Assembly: GCF_003003215.1 (NCBI RefSeq)
Contig: NZ_PVUF01000001.1
Coordinates: 372,001 to 436,000, forward strand
Origin: Tritonibacter scottomollicae
GTDB taxonomy: Bacteria; Pseudomonadota; Alphaproteobacteria; Rhodobacterales; Rhodobacteraceae
Direction of reading: 5' to 3'
Length of the DNA: 64,000 bases
The position numbers and the translations under genes were made by a program. Below the pieces are notes generated by a model. It saw only the letters and a program-made list of their open reading frames with translations, searched no databases and was not told where the DNA came from. Below are positions 34,418-43,377 of the stretch, in pieces; position 1 is the stretch's first letter, and each line of letters starts with the position of its first letter.

Positions 34418-35524
34418 ATGGCCGACGCGGCCCAAACCGTCGATGACGAACGCCTGAAGAAAGAAGGGCTTGGTGCCCGGTTGATGAAGCGCCCCGAGCT
34501 TGGCGCGATCGCCGGTGTCATTCTTGTCACCACTTTCTTTTTGATCACCGCAGACAGCAGCATGTTCACGCTGTCCGGTATCATGAACTTCATGACCCCT
34601 GCGGCGCAGCTGGGCATTCTGGCCATCGGTGCGGCGATGCTGATGATCGGCGGCGAGTTCGACCTGTCGATCGGCTCCATGGTGGCCTTTGCGGGTCTGA
34701 TCTTTGGCGCCTGCGTAGTGACGCTTGGGCTGCCGCTGATCCTGGCGATCCCGCTGACGCTGGCCGTTGCGGCTGGCCTTGGGGCGCTTAACGGGACCAT
34801 CGTGCTGAAGACCGGCCTGCCGTCCTTCATCGTGACACTGGCCTTCCTGTTCATCCTGCGCGGCGCATCGCTGGTCGGGCTGAAACTGGCCTCCGGCGGC
34901 TCCACCCAGCTGCGCGGCGTGCGCGACGCGGTCGAGGGCGACTGGCTGGCGCCGATGTTCTCGGGCGATGCCTTTGGTCCTGTCTTTGCCTGGCTGGCAC
35001 AAGTCGGGGTGATCGACACCTTCAAGAACGGCACCCCCAAGGTGCCCGGCATCCCGGTCGAGATCCTGTGGTTCGTGGCGCTGGCATTGGTGGCAACCTA
35101 CGTGCTGCTGCGCACGCCACAGGGCAACTGGGTGTTTGCCTCCGGCGGTGATCGCACTGCGGCCTCCAACTCCGGTGTGCCGGTGCGCAAGGTGAAGATC
35201 TCGCTCTTCATGGTGACCGCGATGTGTGGCGCGCTGGTGGCGATCATCACGGTGATGGATGCCGGATCGACCGATGCGCGGCGCGGCTTCATGAAGGAGT
35301 TCGAGGCCATCATCGCAGCGGTGATTGGCGGCTGCCTGCTGACCGGCGGCTATGGATCTGCCATCGGGGCATTCTTTGGCGCCATCATCTTTGGCATGGT
35401 GACGATCGGGCTGACCTACACCAACTTCGATCAGGACTGGTTCCAGATCTTCCTGGGCGGCATGCTTCTGATCGCGGTGCTCTTCAACAACTATATTCGC
35501 AAGCGCGTGACGGGGGAACGCTGA
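34418..35524 (+). CDS. Inositol/sugar ABC transporter permease
   Basis: 368-residue membrane protein of the RbsC/BPD_transp_2 family. Eight to ten hydrophobic helices, and the family motif MLMIGGEFDLSIGSMVAFAGL. The C-terminal EAA-like stretch is AVIGGCLLTGGYGSAIGAFFGA. CAAGGAGGAG lies ahead of the ATG. One base separates its stop from the ATPase start, so it is translationally linked. The N terminus (residues 1-35) is polar and cytoplasmic. Confidence 0.92.
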   Translation: MADAAQTVDDERLKKEGLGARLMKRPELGAIAGVILVTTFFLITADSSMFTLSGIMNFMTPAAQLGILAIGAAMLMIGGEFDLSIGSMVAFAGLIFGACVVTLGLPLILAIPLTLAVAAGLGALNGTIVLKTGLPSFIVTLAFLFILRGASLVGLKLASGGSTQLRGVRDAVEGDWLAPMFSGDAFGPVFAWLAQVGVIDTFKNGTPKVPGIPVEILWFVALALVATYVLLRTPQGNWVFASGGDRTAASNSGVPVRKVKISLFMVTAMCGALVAIITVMDAGSTDARRGFMKEFEAIIAAVIGGCLLTGGYGSAIGAFFGAIIFGMVTIGLTYTNFDQDWFQIFLGGMLLIAVLFNNYIRKRVTGER

Positions 35525-35525
35525 G

Positions 35526-36347
35526 ATGACCCAGGACACGACATTTCACCACGGTGATCCGCAGGCCGCGACCCAGCCGATCATCAAGATGCAGAACATC
35601 GAAAAGCACTTTGGCAACATCATCGCGCTGGCGGGCGTCAGTTTCGACGTGAGGCCGGGCGAATGCCACTGCCTGCTGGGCGACAATGGGGCTGGCAAGT
35701 CGACCTTCATCAAGACGATGTCAGGTGTACACAAGCCCACAAAGGGCACCATCACCATCGACGACCAGCCGATGAATTTCGACAGTCCGCGCGATGCGAT
35801 GGAAGCCGGGATTGCCACCGTCTTTCAGGATCTGGCGATGATCCCGCTGATGAGTGTGACGCGGAACTTCTTCATGGGGCGTGAGCCGGTGAAGGGACGC
35901 AAACCCTTCCGCCGCATGGATGTCGAGATGATGAACGAGACCGCGGTGGAGGAGATGCGCAAGATGGGCATCAACCTGCGTGGTCCCGATCAGGCGGTCG
36001 GCACGTTGTCGGGCGGTGAACGCCAGACGGTGGCGATTGCCCGCGCGGTCTATTTCGGTGCGCGGGTGCTGATCCTGGATGAGCCCACCTCAGCGCTGGG
36101 CGTGCGGCAGACCTCGAACGTGCTGGCGACCATTGACCGGGTGCGCAAGCAAGGGGTGGGGGTGGTCTTCATCAGCCACAACGTACGGCACGCGCTGGCG
36201 GTCGGGGACCGCTTTACCGTGCTCAATCGCGGCAAGACGCTGGGCACGGCGGAACGGGGCGACATCACGCCCGAGCAACTGCAGGACCTGATGGCGGGTG
36301 GCCAGGAAATGGCGCAGCTTGAAGGCTCGCTCGGGGGCACCGTCTGA
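35526..36347 (+). CDS. Inositol/sugar ABC transporter ATPase, single domain
   Basis: 273 residues. Walker A GDNGAGKST, Q-loop VFQDLAMIPLMSVTRNFF, signature LSGGERQ, Walker B VLILDEPTSALG, H-loop FISHN. It has one nucleotide-binding domain, unlike the duplicated RbsA/MglA type, so it should act as a homodimer. The stop overlaps the kinase start by one base (TGATG). The substrate is assigned from the iol context. Confidence 0.92.
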   Translation: MTQDTTFHHGDPQAATQPIIKMQNIEKHFGNIIALAGVSFDVRPGECHCLLGDNGAGKSTFIKTMSGVHKPTKGTITIDDQPMNFDSPRDAMEAGIATVFQDLAMIPLMSVTRNFFMGREPVKGRKPFRRMDVEMMNETAVEEMRKMGINLRGPDQAVGTLSGGERQTVAIARAVYFGARVLILDEPTSALGVRQTSNVLATIDRVRKQGVGVVFISHNVRHALAVGDRFTVLNRGKTLGTAERGDITPEQLQDLMAGGQEMAQLEGSLGGTV

Positions 36348-38260
36348 TGGCAAAGGATCTGGACCTCATCACCATCGGGCGCTCGTCGGTTGACCTTTAC
36401 GGCGCGCAGATCGGTGGCCGTCTTGAAGACATGCGCAGTTTCGAGAAATACGTCGGCGGATCGCCCACCAATATGGCGACGGGCACTGCCCGGCTGGGGC
36501 TGCGCTCGGCCCTGCTGACCAAGGTCGGCGACGAGCACATGGGCCGCTTCCTGCGCGAGGAACTGGTGAAGGAGGGCGTCGACGTCACCGGCGTTCTCAC
36601 CGATCCGGAACGGCTGACGGCGCTGGTGCTGCTGGGCATTCGCGATGAGGACCAGTTCCCGCTGATCTTCTACCGCGAGAATTGCGCCGATATGGCGCTG
36701 AGCGCACAAGACGTGGACGAAGGGTTCATCTCCCGGGCGCGGGCGGTTGTGGCCACCGGCACCCACCTCAGTAATCCGCGTACCGAGGCAGCAGTGCTGA
36801 AGGCGCTGGAACTTGCCCGCAAACACGGCGCACAGACCGCGCTGGACATTGATTTCCGCCCCAACCTCTGGGGGCTCTCCGGACATGGCGACGGTGAAAA
36901 CCGCTTTATTGCCTCAGCAGCGGTGACGGAAAAACTGCAATCCACCCTGCATCTGTTTGACCTGATTGTCGGCACCGAAGAAGAATTCCACATCGCAGGC
37001 GGCACCACCGACACGGTCGCAGCACTGCGGGCGGTGCGCGCGGTCTCGGGTGCGACGCTGGTGTGCAAGCGCGGTGCCGATGGCGCGGTGGCCTTCACCG
37101 GCGCGATCCCGGACAGGCTGGACGAGGGTCAAAGCGGCCCCGGTTTTCCCATCGAGGTTTTTAACGTGCTCGGTGCTGGTGATGGCTTCATGTCCGGTCT
37201 TCTGAAGGGCTGGCTCGACGGCGAAGACTGGCCCACCTCGCTCAAATACGCCAATGCCTGCGGGGCCTTTGCCGTCAGCCGTCATGGCTGCACCCCCGCC
37301 TATCCCAGCTGGGAAGAGCTGCAATTCTTCCTCCAGCGCGGCGTGGTGGAGAAAGCCTTGCGCAACGACACCGCGCTGGAGCAGATCCACTGGTCCACCA
37401 CCCGCAAGCGTGACTGGGACGATCTGCGGGTCTTTGCCTTTGATCACCGCATGCAGATGGAAGAGATGGACGGCGCCACGCCCGAGCGCATCGGCGCGTT
37501 CAAGGAGCTTTGCCTCAGGGCCGCCGTTGCGCAGGCCGCAGGCCGCCCCGGTCACGGCATCCTCTGCGATGGCCGCCTTGGCGCGCGCGCGCTCTATGCC
37601 GCAGCGGGGCAGGGGCTTTGGATCGGCAGGCCGGTCGAATGGCCCGGCTCTCGCCCCTTGCGGCTTGAACCGCAGGTGGGCGAGGATGCAGGCGGGCTGA
37701 AGGAATGGCCCGGCGAACATGTGGTCAAATGCCTGTGCTTCCCGCATCCCGACGATGACGACGCGATGTGGGCCGACCAGATCGCCACCATCACCCGCGT
37801 GTTCCAATCCTGCCGCCGCAACGGGCTCGAGTTTCTGCTGGAGGTGATCCCCTCCAAGGTCGGCCCCTTTGACGATAAAACTACGCCAGATGTCATTCAG
37901 CGCGTGTACGATGCCGGCATCTACCCTGACTGGTGGAAGCTTGAACCCTTCCGCTCCGAGGCCGCATGGTCTGCAAGCTGCGATGCGATCGAGCGCAACG
38001 ACAAACGCACCCGTGGTATCGTGGTGCTGGGTCTGGACGCCCCGGAGGACGAGCTGCGCGAGAGCTTTGCCCTCGCCGTGCGCTTCCCGCTGGTCAAGGG
38101 GTTTGCCGTCGGGCGGACGATCTTTGGCGATGTGGCCCGCGACTGGTTTGCGGGCCGCATTGACGACGACAGCGCCGTGGCGCGCATGACAGAGAATTAC
38201 GCCCGGCTTTGCGATGTCTGGGCGCAGGCACGCGCACGCACAATGGAGGCGGCACAATGA
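36347..38260 (+). CDS. iolC: IolC kinase fused to DUF2090 domain
   Basis: 637 residues. The N-terminal half (1-335) is a PfkB sugar kinase (VGGSPTNMATGTARLG; catalytic D279 in NVLGAGDGF) expected to phosphorylate 2-deoxy-5-keto-gluconate. The C-terminal half (about 350-630) is DUF2090 (COG3892). It has an aldolase-like look (FAFDHRMQMEEM, HGILCDGRLGARALYAA, KCLCFPHPDDD, GFAVGRTIF). No separate iolJ aldolase gene is in the locus, so the second domain may supply that step; this is an inference. The next gene overlaps by 4 bases. Confidence 0.93.
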   Translation: MAKDLDLITIGRSSVDLYGAQIGGRLEDMRSFEKYVGGSPTNMATGTARLGLRSALLTKVGDEHMGRFLREELVKEGVDVTGVLTDPERLTALVLLGIRDEDQFPLIFYRENCADMALSAQDVDEGFISRARAVVATGTHLSNPRTEAAVLKALELARKHGAQTALDIDFRPNLWGLSGHGDGENRFIASAAVTEKLQSTLHLFDLIVGTEEEFHIAGGTTDTVAALRAVRAVSGATLVCKRGADGAVAFTGAIPDRLDEGQSGPGFPIEVFNVLGAGDGFMSGLLKGWLDGEDWPTSLKYANACGAFAVSRHGCTPAYPSWEELQFFLQRGVVEKALRNDTALEQIHWSTTRKRDWDDLRVFAFDHRMQMEEMDGATPERIGAFKELCLRAAVAQAAGRPGHGILCDGRLGARALYAAAGQGLWIGRPVEWPGSRPLRLEPQVGEDAGGLKEWPGEHVVKCLCFPHPDDDDAMWADQIATITRVFQSCRRNGLEFLLEVIPSKVGPFDDKTTPDVIQRVYDAGIYPDWWKLEPFRSEAAWSASCDAIERNDKRTRGIVVLGLDAPEDELRESFALAVRFPLVKGFAVGRTIFGDVARDWFAGRIDDDSAVARMTENYARLCDVWAQARARTMEAAQ

Positions 38261-40086
38261 GCACGATCCGGCTAACCGCAGCGCAGGCGATGGTGAAATA
38301 CATCGCCGCACAACTGAACGAGGAGGGCGAGCCCTTCCTCGCCGGGATCTGGGCGATCTTTGGCCACGGAAATGTGGCCGGTCTGGGCGAGGCGCTGCAT
38401 GGCGCGCGCGAAGAATTTCGCACCTATCGCGGCCACAATGAGCAGACCATGGCCCATGCGGCGATTGCCTATGCCAAGCAGTCCGCGCGCAAGCGGGCGA
38501 TGGCGGTCACCTCCTCCATCGGCCCCGGTGCCACCAATATGGTGACAGCGGCGGCACTGGCGCATGTGAACCGGCTGCCGCTCTTGCTGATCCCCGGCGA
38601 TGTCTTTGCCAACCGGGGTCCCGACCCTGTGTTGCAGCAGATCGAGGATTTCGGCGATGGCACCACCAGCGCCAATGACTGTTTCAAACCGGTCACGCGC
38701 TATTTCGACCGCATCATGCGCCCCGAGCAGCTGCTGACCGCCCTGCCGCGCGCCTTTCGCACCATGACCGATCCGGCAGACTGCGGCCCGGTCTGCCTGT
38801 CGTTCTGTCAGGACGTGCAGGCAGAGGCCTACGACTGGCCCGAGGCCTTCTTTGCGCCGCGCATCTGGCAGACCCGCCGTCCCCGCCCGGATGAGGGCGA
38901 GCTGGCGCGGGTTGCCGACCTGCTGAAAGCGGCGAAATCTCCGGTGATCGTGGCCGGGGGAGGCGTGCATTACGCGGACGCCTGCGCCGCGCTGCAACGC
39001 TTTGCCGAGGCGCATCAGATCCCGGTTGTCGAAAGCCAGGCGGGCAAATCCGCCCTCGCGTGGGATCACCCGCTTAACCTTGGCCCCGTCGGCGTGACCG
39101 GTGCGGGCTCCGCCAATGAGGCCTGCGCCGGGGCCGATCTGGTTCTGGGTGTTGGCACAAGGTTTCAGGATTTCACCACCGGCTCGTGGAACCTGTTCCA
39201 GAACCCGGCTCGCACGCTCGTCTCGCTCAATGTTGCCGCCTATGACGCAATGAAACATGGCGCAGAGCCGCTCTGCTGCGATGCCCGCGTCGGGCTGGAG
39301 CTGCTGGGCGCGGCGCTTGCTGATCTGCAATTCGCTGCCCCCTCCACCGCACTCAAGGAGGCGTGGTTCAGCGCGGTTGACCCGCTCACCGCCGCCCCGC
39401 GCGAGGACATCCAACTGCCGACCGACCAGCAGGTGATCGGCGCGGTGCAACGGGCCTCTGGTCCCGACACGGTGGTGATGTGCGCGGCAGGCACCATGCC
39501 GGGCGAGCTGCACAAACTCTGGAAAGCCCCGCGCCCCGGGGCCTATCACATGGAGTACGGCTATTCCTGCATGGGCTATGAGATCGCCGGTGCCATGGGC
39601 ATCAAGATGGCGCAGCCAGACCGCGATGTGGTCTGCATGATCGGCGACGGCAGCTATATGATGGCCAATTCGGAACTGGCGACGGCGGCGATGCTGGGCA
39701 TCGACATGACCGTGGTGATCACCGACAATCGCGGCTACGGCTGCATCAACCGGCTGCAAATGGGCACCGGCGGGGCAGAGTTCAACAACCTCCTCGACCA
39801 CTCCCATCACGTGACGCCGTCGAACATCGACTTTGCCGCCCATGCCGCATCTATGGGCGCGGCAGCCGTACATGTCAGCAGCATTGCAGAGCTGGAAGAG
39901 GCCCTCAGCCGCGCAAAATCCGCCAAAGGGCCGTTTGTGGTGGTGATCGACACCGACCCCTACCCCTCGACGCCCGATGGTGGCCATTGGTGGGACGTGG
40001 CGGTGCCCGAAGTGTCCGAGCGGGCCGAGGTGCGCGCCAAACGCGCCGAATATGAAAAACAGATCAAGGCCCGCGCGCTCAACTGA
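38257..40086 (+). CDS. iolD: 3D-(3,5/4)-trihydroxycyclohexane-1,2-dione hydrolase
   Basis: 609-residue ThDP-dependent enzyme, which opens the trione ring to 5-deoxy-glucuronate. The N-terminal pyrimidine-binding domain has YRGHNEQTMAHAA and SSIGPGATNMVTAA. The middle domain has PVIVAGGGVHYA. The C-terminal ThDP motif is GDGSYMM ... VITDNRGYGCIN. ATGA overlap with iolC. A hairpin lies between it and iolE. Confidence 0.96.
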   Translation: MSTIRLTAAQAMVKYIAAQLNEEGEPFLAGIWAIFGHGNVAGLGEALHGAREEFRTYRGHNEQTMAHAAIAYAKQSARKRAMAVTSSIGPGATNMVTAAALAHVNRLPLLLIPGDVFANRGPDPVLQQIEDFGDGTTSANDCFKPVTRYFDRIMRPEQLLTALPRAFRTMTDPADCGPVCLSFCQDVQAEAYDWPEAFFAPRIWQTRRPRPDEGELARVADLLKAAKSPVIVAGGGVHYADACAALQRFAEAHQIPVVESQAGKSALAWDHPLNLGPVGVTGAGSANEACAGADLVLGVGTRFQDFTTGSWNLFQNPARTLVSLNVAAYDAMKHGAEPLCCDARVGLELLGAALADLQFAAPSTALKEAWFSAVDPLTAAPREDIQLPTDQQVIGAVQRASGPDTVVMCAAGTMPGELHKLWKAPRPGAYHMEYGYSCMGYEIAGAMGIKMAQPDRDVVCMIGDGSYMMANSELATAAMLGIDMTVVITDNRGYGCINRLQMGTGGAEFNNLLDHSHHVTPSNIDFAAHAASMGAAAVHVSSIAELEEALSRAKSAKGPFVVVIDTDPYPSTPDGGHWWDVAVPEVSERAEVRAKRAEYEKQIKARALN

Positions 40087-40098
40087 CGCCCGTGGCCT

Positions 40099-40146
40099 GC
40101 CTTTCCGGAGTGCGTCCTCCCGCGCGTCGGAAAGGCCCCAGTTTTG
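40099..40146 (+). other. Inverted repeat between iolD and iolE
   Basis: GCCTTTCCG and CGGAAAGGC form a 9-bp stem around a 30-base loop, 13 bases after the iolD stop. It could be an RNA processing or stability element. No T tract is seen. Confidence 0.4.
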
Positions 40147-40187
40147 GATCAGGCGCGGACATGCGCCCACAACGAAAGATACCGCCC

Positions 40188-41093
40188 ATGAGCGTCAAGA
40201 TCGGCATCTCCCCCATCGCATGGCAGAACGACGACCTACCCGACCTCACCGCCGCCTACACGATGGAACAGGCCCTGAGCGAAGCGCGCGAGATCGGCTA
40301 TACCGGGGTCGAACGTGGCCGCCGCATGCCCCAGGACACCGAAGGGCTGCGCAAGTATCTGAACGAATACGACATTTCGCTCTGTGGCGGCTGGTGCTCG
40401 GGCAACCTGTTGGTGAATGACGTCGACACCGAAAAAGCCGCTATCGCAGAGCAGGTCGAACAATTCGCCGCTTTGGGCGCGCCCTGTCTGGTCTATGCGG
40501 AATGCTCCAACACCGTGCAGGGCGACCGCACGACCCCGGTGAACAACCGCCCCAAGCTCGCGCGGGACGACGTCCGCGCCTATGCGGCCAAGCTCTCTGA
40601 ACTGGCCAAGTGGATGACCGACAAGGGCCTGCCTCTGGCCTATCACCACCATATGGGGGCCTTTGTCGAGGATCAGGACGACATCGACTGGCTGATGGAG
40701 GCCAGCAGCCCCGAGGTGACGCTGCTTTATGACACCGGCCATCTGGTCTTTGGCGGCGGCGATCTTCTGGGCACGCTCGACAAATGGGGCGACCGCATCC
40801 ACCACGTCCACTACAAGGATCTGCGCGCCAATATCGCTGCGCAGGCCCGCACTGAGAGCTGGTCCTTTCTGGATGCGGTCATCGCCGGGGCCTTCACCGT
40901 GCCGGGGGATGCCGAAGGGTCCATCGATTTTGCCGCAGTGACCGAACGTCTGGCCAAAATGGGCTATCAGGGCTGGATCGTGGTCGAGGCCGAGCAAGAC
41001 CCCGCCAAGGTCGCGCCCTATGCGGCCTCAAAACTGGGCTATCAGACCATTCGCGACCTCTGCGCGCGCTATGGGCTAGAGGTTGCGGGTTAA
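40188..41093 (+). CDS. iolE: Myo-inosose-2 dehydratase
   Basis: 301-residue TIM-barrel metal enzyme that dehydrates scyllo-inosose to the trione used by IolD. Start MSVKIGISPIAWQNDDLPDL. Metal and active-site regions include GYTGVERGRRMP (Glu), LAYHHHMGAFVED, LLYDTGHLVFGG and HVHYKD, with a final IVVEAEQDP (Glu). The ATG at 40188 agrees with family N-termini. Followed after 32 bases by iolB. Confidence 0.95.
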   Translation: MSVKIGISPIAWQNDDLPDLTAAYTMEQALSEAREIGYTGVERGRRMPQDTEGLRKYLNEYDISLCGGWCSGNLLVNDVDTEKAAIAEQVEQFAALGAPCLVYAECSNTVQGDRTTPVNNRPKLARDDVRAYAAKLSELAKWMTDKGLPLAYHHHMGAFVEDQDDIDWLMEASSPEVTLLYDTGHLVFGGGDLLGTLDKWGDRIHHVHYKDLRANIAAQARTESWSFLDAVIAGAFTVPGDAEGSIDFAAVTERLAKMGYQGWIVVEAEQDPAKVAPYAASKLGYQTIRDLCARYGLEVAG

Positions 41094-41125
41094 TCCCCGC
41101 GCCCCAACAACAGGAGGCAAGACCC

Positions 41126-41932
41126 ATGAGCGATCTGCTGCGCAAACCCTTTGGCACCCATGGCGAGGTGCATCGCATCACACCCGAAAGTGCAGGCTGG
41201 CGCTACGTGGGCTTTGCCCTGCACCATCTGCGCGCGGGCGAGACCGTGGCTGACGTCACCGGCGACCGCGAGGTGATCCTCGTGATGGTGGAAGGCAAAG
41301 CCAACCTGACCGGCGCGGGACAGGACTGGGGCGAACTGGGCGAGCGCATGTCGGTGTTTGAGAAAACCCCGCCCCATTGCCTGTATCTGCCCAATGGCAG
41401 CGACTGGAGCGCCGAGGCCACCACCGATTGCACCATCGCGGTCTGCTCCGCACCGGGCAAGGGCGGCCATGCGGCACGCCGGATCGGCCCCGAGGGCATC
41501 ACCCTCACAGAGCGCGGCAAGGGCACCAACACCCGCTACATCAACAATATCGCGATGGAGAACGAGGACTATTGCGACAGCCTGCTGGTCACCGAGGTCT
41601 TCACCCCCGCCGGCCATTGGTCGTCGTTCCCGAGCCACCGCCACGATGAGGATGATTTCCCCCGGATCACCTATCTGGAGGAGACCTACTATCACCGCCT
41701 GAACCCGGCCAGCGGCTTTGGCGTCCAGCGCGTCTATACCGATGACGGGCAGCTGGATGAAACCATGGCAGTCGCGGATGGCGATGTGGTCCTGGTGCCG
41801 CGCGGCCACCACCCCTGCGGCGCGCCCTACGGGTTTGAGATGTATTACCTCAACGTCATGGCCGGCCCCTTGCGCAAATGGCGCTTTGTCGCCGCCCCGG
41901 AGGTCGAATGGATCATGGAGCGCGACAGCTGA
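41126..41932 (+). CDS. iolB: 5-deoxy-glucuronate isomerase
   Basis: 268-residue bicupin of the KduI/IolB family. It isomerises 5-deoxy-glucuronate to 2-deoxy-5-keto-gluconate, the IolC substrate. The metal-binding motif is WSSFPSHRHDEDD with downstream GHHPCGAPYGFEMYYLNVMAG. AGGAGG precedes the ATG. Last gene of the iol operon, followed by a strong hairpin. Confidence 0.96.
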   Translation: MSDLLRKPFGTHGEVHRITPESAGWRYVGFALHHLRAGETVADVTGDREVILVMVEGKANLTGAGQDWGELGERMSVFEKTPPHCLYLPNGSDWSAEATTDCTIAVCSAPGKGGHAARRIGPEGITLTERGKGTNTRYINNIAMENEDYCDSLLVTEVFTPAGHWSSFPSHRHDEDDFPRITYLEETYYHRLNPASGFGVQRVYTDDGQLDETMAVADGDVVLVPRGHHPCGAPYGFEMYYLNVMAGPLRKWRFVAAPEVEWIMERDS

Positions 41933-41975
41933 CGGCGCACAGGCTTGGGTGGGACAGAAGCTTCCGCCATGTGAA

Positions 41976-42010
41976 CCTGCGACGCGCGCTGAGCGGGCGC
42001 GCGTCGCAGG
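41976..42010 (+). terminator. GC-rich 14-bp hairpin at the end of the iol operon
   Basis: CCTGCGACGCGCGC and its perfect complement around a 7-base loop, 43 bases after the iolB stop, without a T tract. Confidence 0.65.
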
Positions 42011-42188
42011 TCAATCATCGGTCAGAAACCGGAACTGTGTCAGTGACGCGGAGACCACCTGCCTGGCGTCGTCTTGCCGCCCCGGCTGAGGGGGCGGCGG
42101 AGCAACGCGCTGCGGCAAAAAAACTCTGCGGATAATCCGGAGTTTGCTTGCCGACCCAACCGAAACGACGCTACCGTCTCGTTTCATC

Positions 42189-43208
42189 ATGAACGCGACA
42201 CATCACCCTTCATCTGACAACGAACAGCGCGAAGAGGCTTCGATCGGGCCCCGGCTGACCGTTGAACTGTTTGTACAGCCGGGATTCTCCCATTTAGAGC
42301 TGTCGTCGATCATCGCTGTCTTGGACGCTGCCAATACCCTTGATGCGGGCACTTGGTTTTCGTGGTGCATCACCTCGGACTCGCCCGGCATCGTTGCAAG
42401 CAATTCCGACCTGCTGGTGCGCGCAGATCCTGCGATCGGTGTCCAATATCTCAAGGACGTTCTGTTCGTCGTCGGGGGGCATAACTACGGCGGCGGGAGT
42501 TGGTTGGCACGGATCCGCGCCATGCAGAAACTGCGCCGTCCGGCGTTTCTGTTGTCCGAGGCCGCAACCTCTTATATCCGGCGCTCTGCACCACTTTCAG
42601 GGCCGGCAACCACACATTGGCTTGATGTGCGCACGTTGCGCGAGGCTGGCGATTATCCGACGGTCAGCAATCGGTTGGTTGAAGACAATGCGGGAATTCT
42701 CACCTGTGCCGGTCGCTCACATACCGCTGAACTTGTCATTCGGTTCCTCTCGCAATTCTTGTCCCCGCAGCACTGCGCAGAGTTGGCGAGCATTTTGATG
42801 ATCGATACGGCGCGGGGTTATTCGGGTGAGCAGCCCAAGGGAGCCGCGCGCAACACCAACCTGTTGGAGGGGCGCCTGGTCAAGGCCATGGCGGTCATGG
42901 AAGAGTGTATTGAACACCCGTTGCCGACAGCAGAGATCGCGGAGCGGGCAGGGGTGTCGGTGCGTCACCTTGAAAGGCTGTTCCTTGCACATCTCAACAC
43001 CACACCCGCAAAGCACTACATGCAGTTGCGGCTGAAGCTCGCAAACAAGCTGATCACCGATACCAACCTTCCGATTGCGGAGATCGCATTTGCCAGCGGC
43101 TTTGCGTCTTCGACATCGTTGTCGCGTGCTTATCGGCGTGAATACGGGATGACGCCCTATCAGGTGAGGGCGCGGGATCGTGCGGGGGCCAGCCTGCGCG
43201 GCGCATGA
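42189..43208 (+). CDS. GlxA-family (DJ-1/PfpI plus AraC) transcriptional regulator
   Basis: 339 residues: an N-terminal amidotransferase-like sensor domain (about 20-190, VELFVQPGFSHLELSSIIAVLDAAN) without an obvious catalytic Cys, and a C-terminal AraC DNA-binding domain (about 240-335, LPTAEIAERAGVSVRHLERLF and IAEIAFASGFASSTSLSRAYRREYG). Such regulators often sense amino-acid-like or quaternary amine compounds. It is the nearest regulator to the doe genes, which lack the usual MocR-type EnuR here, and is a candidate activator of them. Confidence 0.88.
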   Translation: MNATHHPSSDNEQREEASIGPRLTVELFVQPGFSHLELSSIIAVLDAANTLDAGTWFSWCITSDSPGIVASNSDLLVRADPAIGVQYLKDVLFVVGGHNYGGGSWLARIRAMQKLRRPAFLLSEAATSYIRRSAPLSGPATTHWLDVRTLREAGDYPTVSNRLVEDNAGILTCAGRSHTAELVIRFLSQFLSPQHCAELASILMIDTARGYSGEQPKGAARNTNLLEGRLVKAMAVMEECIEHPLPTAEIAERAGVSVRHLERLFLAHLNTTPAKHYMQLRLKLANKLITDTNLPIAEIAFASGFASSTSLSRAYRREYGMTPYQVRARDRAGASLRGA

Positions 43209-43377
43209 TCGGAGTTGGCCGCGCGGCGTGAGGCTGAACGGGCGCCAGCTGCCATGCTTCGGGTGGCACACGCTCACACAAGGCTTTGAATTCAGTGCAA
43301 GCATTCGTATTGATTGCAAGGAACACAAGTCAGGCGCTGTGTGTATCCACTGAAATAGGCTGGCAAAGGATAGAGAC

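Noticed and set aside
33388-35052. 554-codon leftward frame opposite the sugar binding-protein and permease genes
   Set aside because: Antisense to two well-supported genes, low-complexity composition, and no motif or start signal.
38272-40170. 632-codon leftward frame opposite iolD
   Set aside because: Antisense shadow of iolD with random-looking composition.
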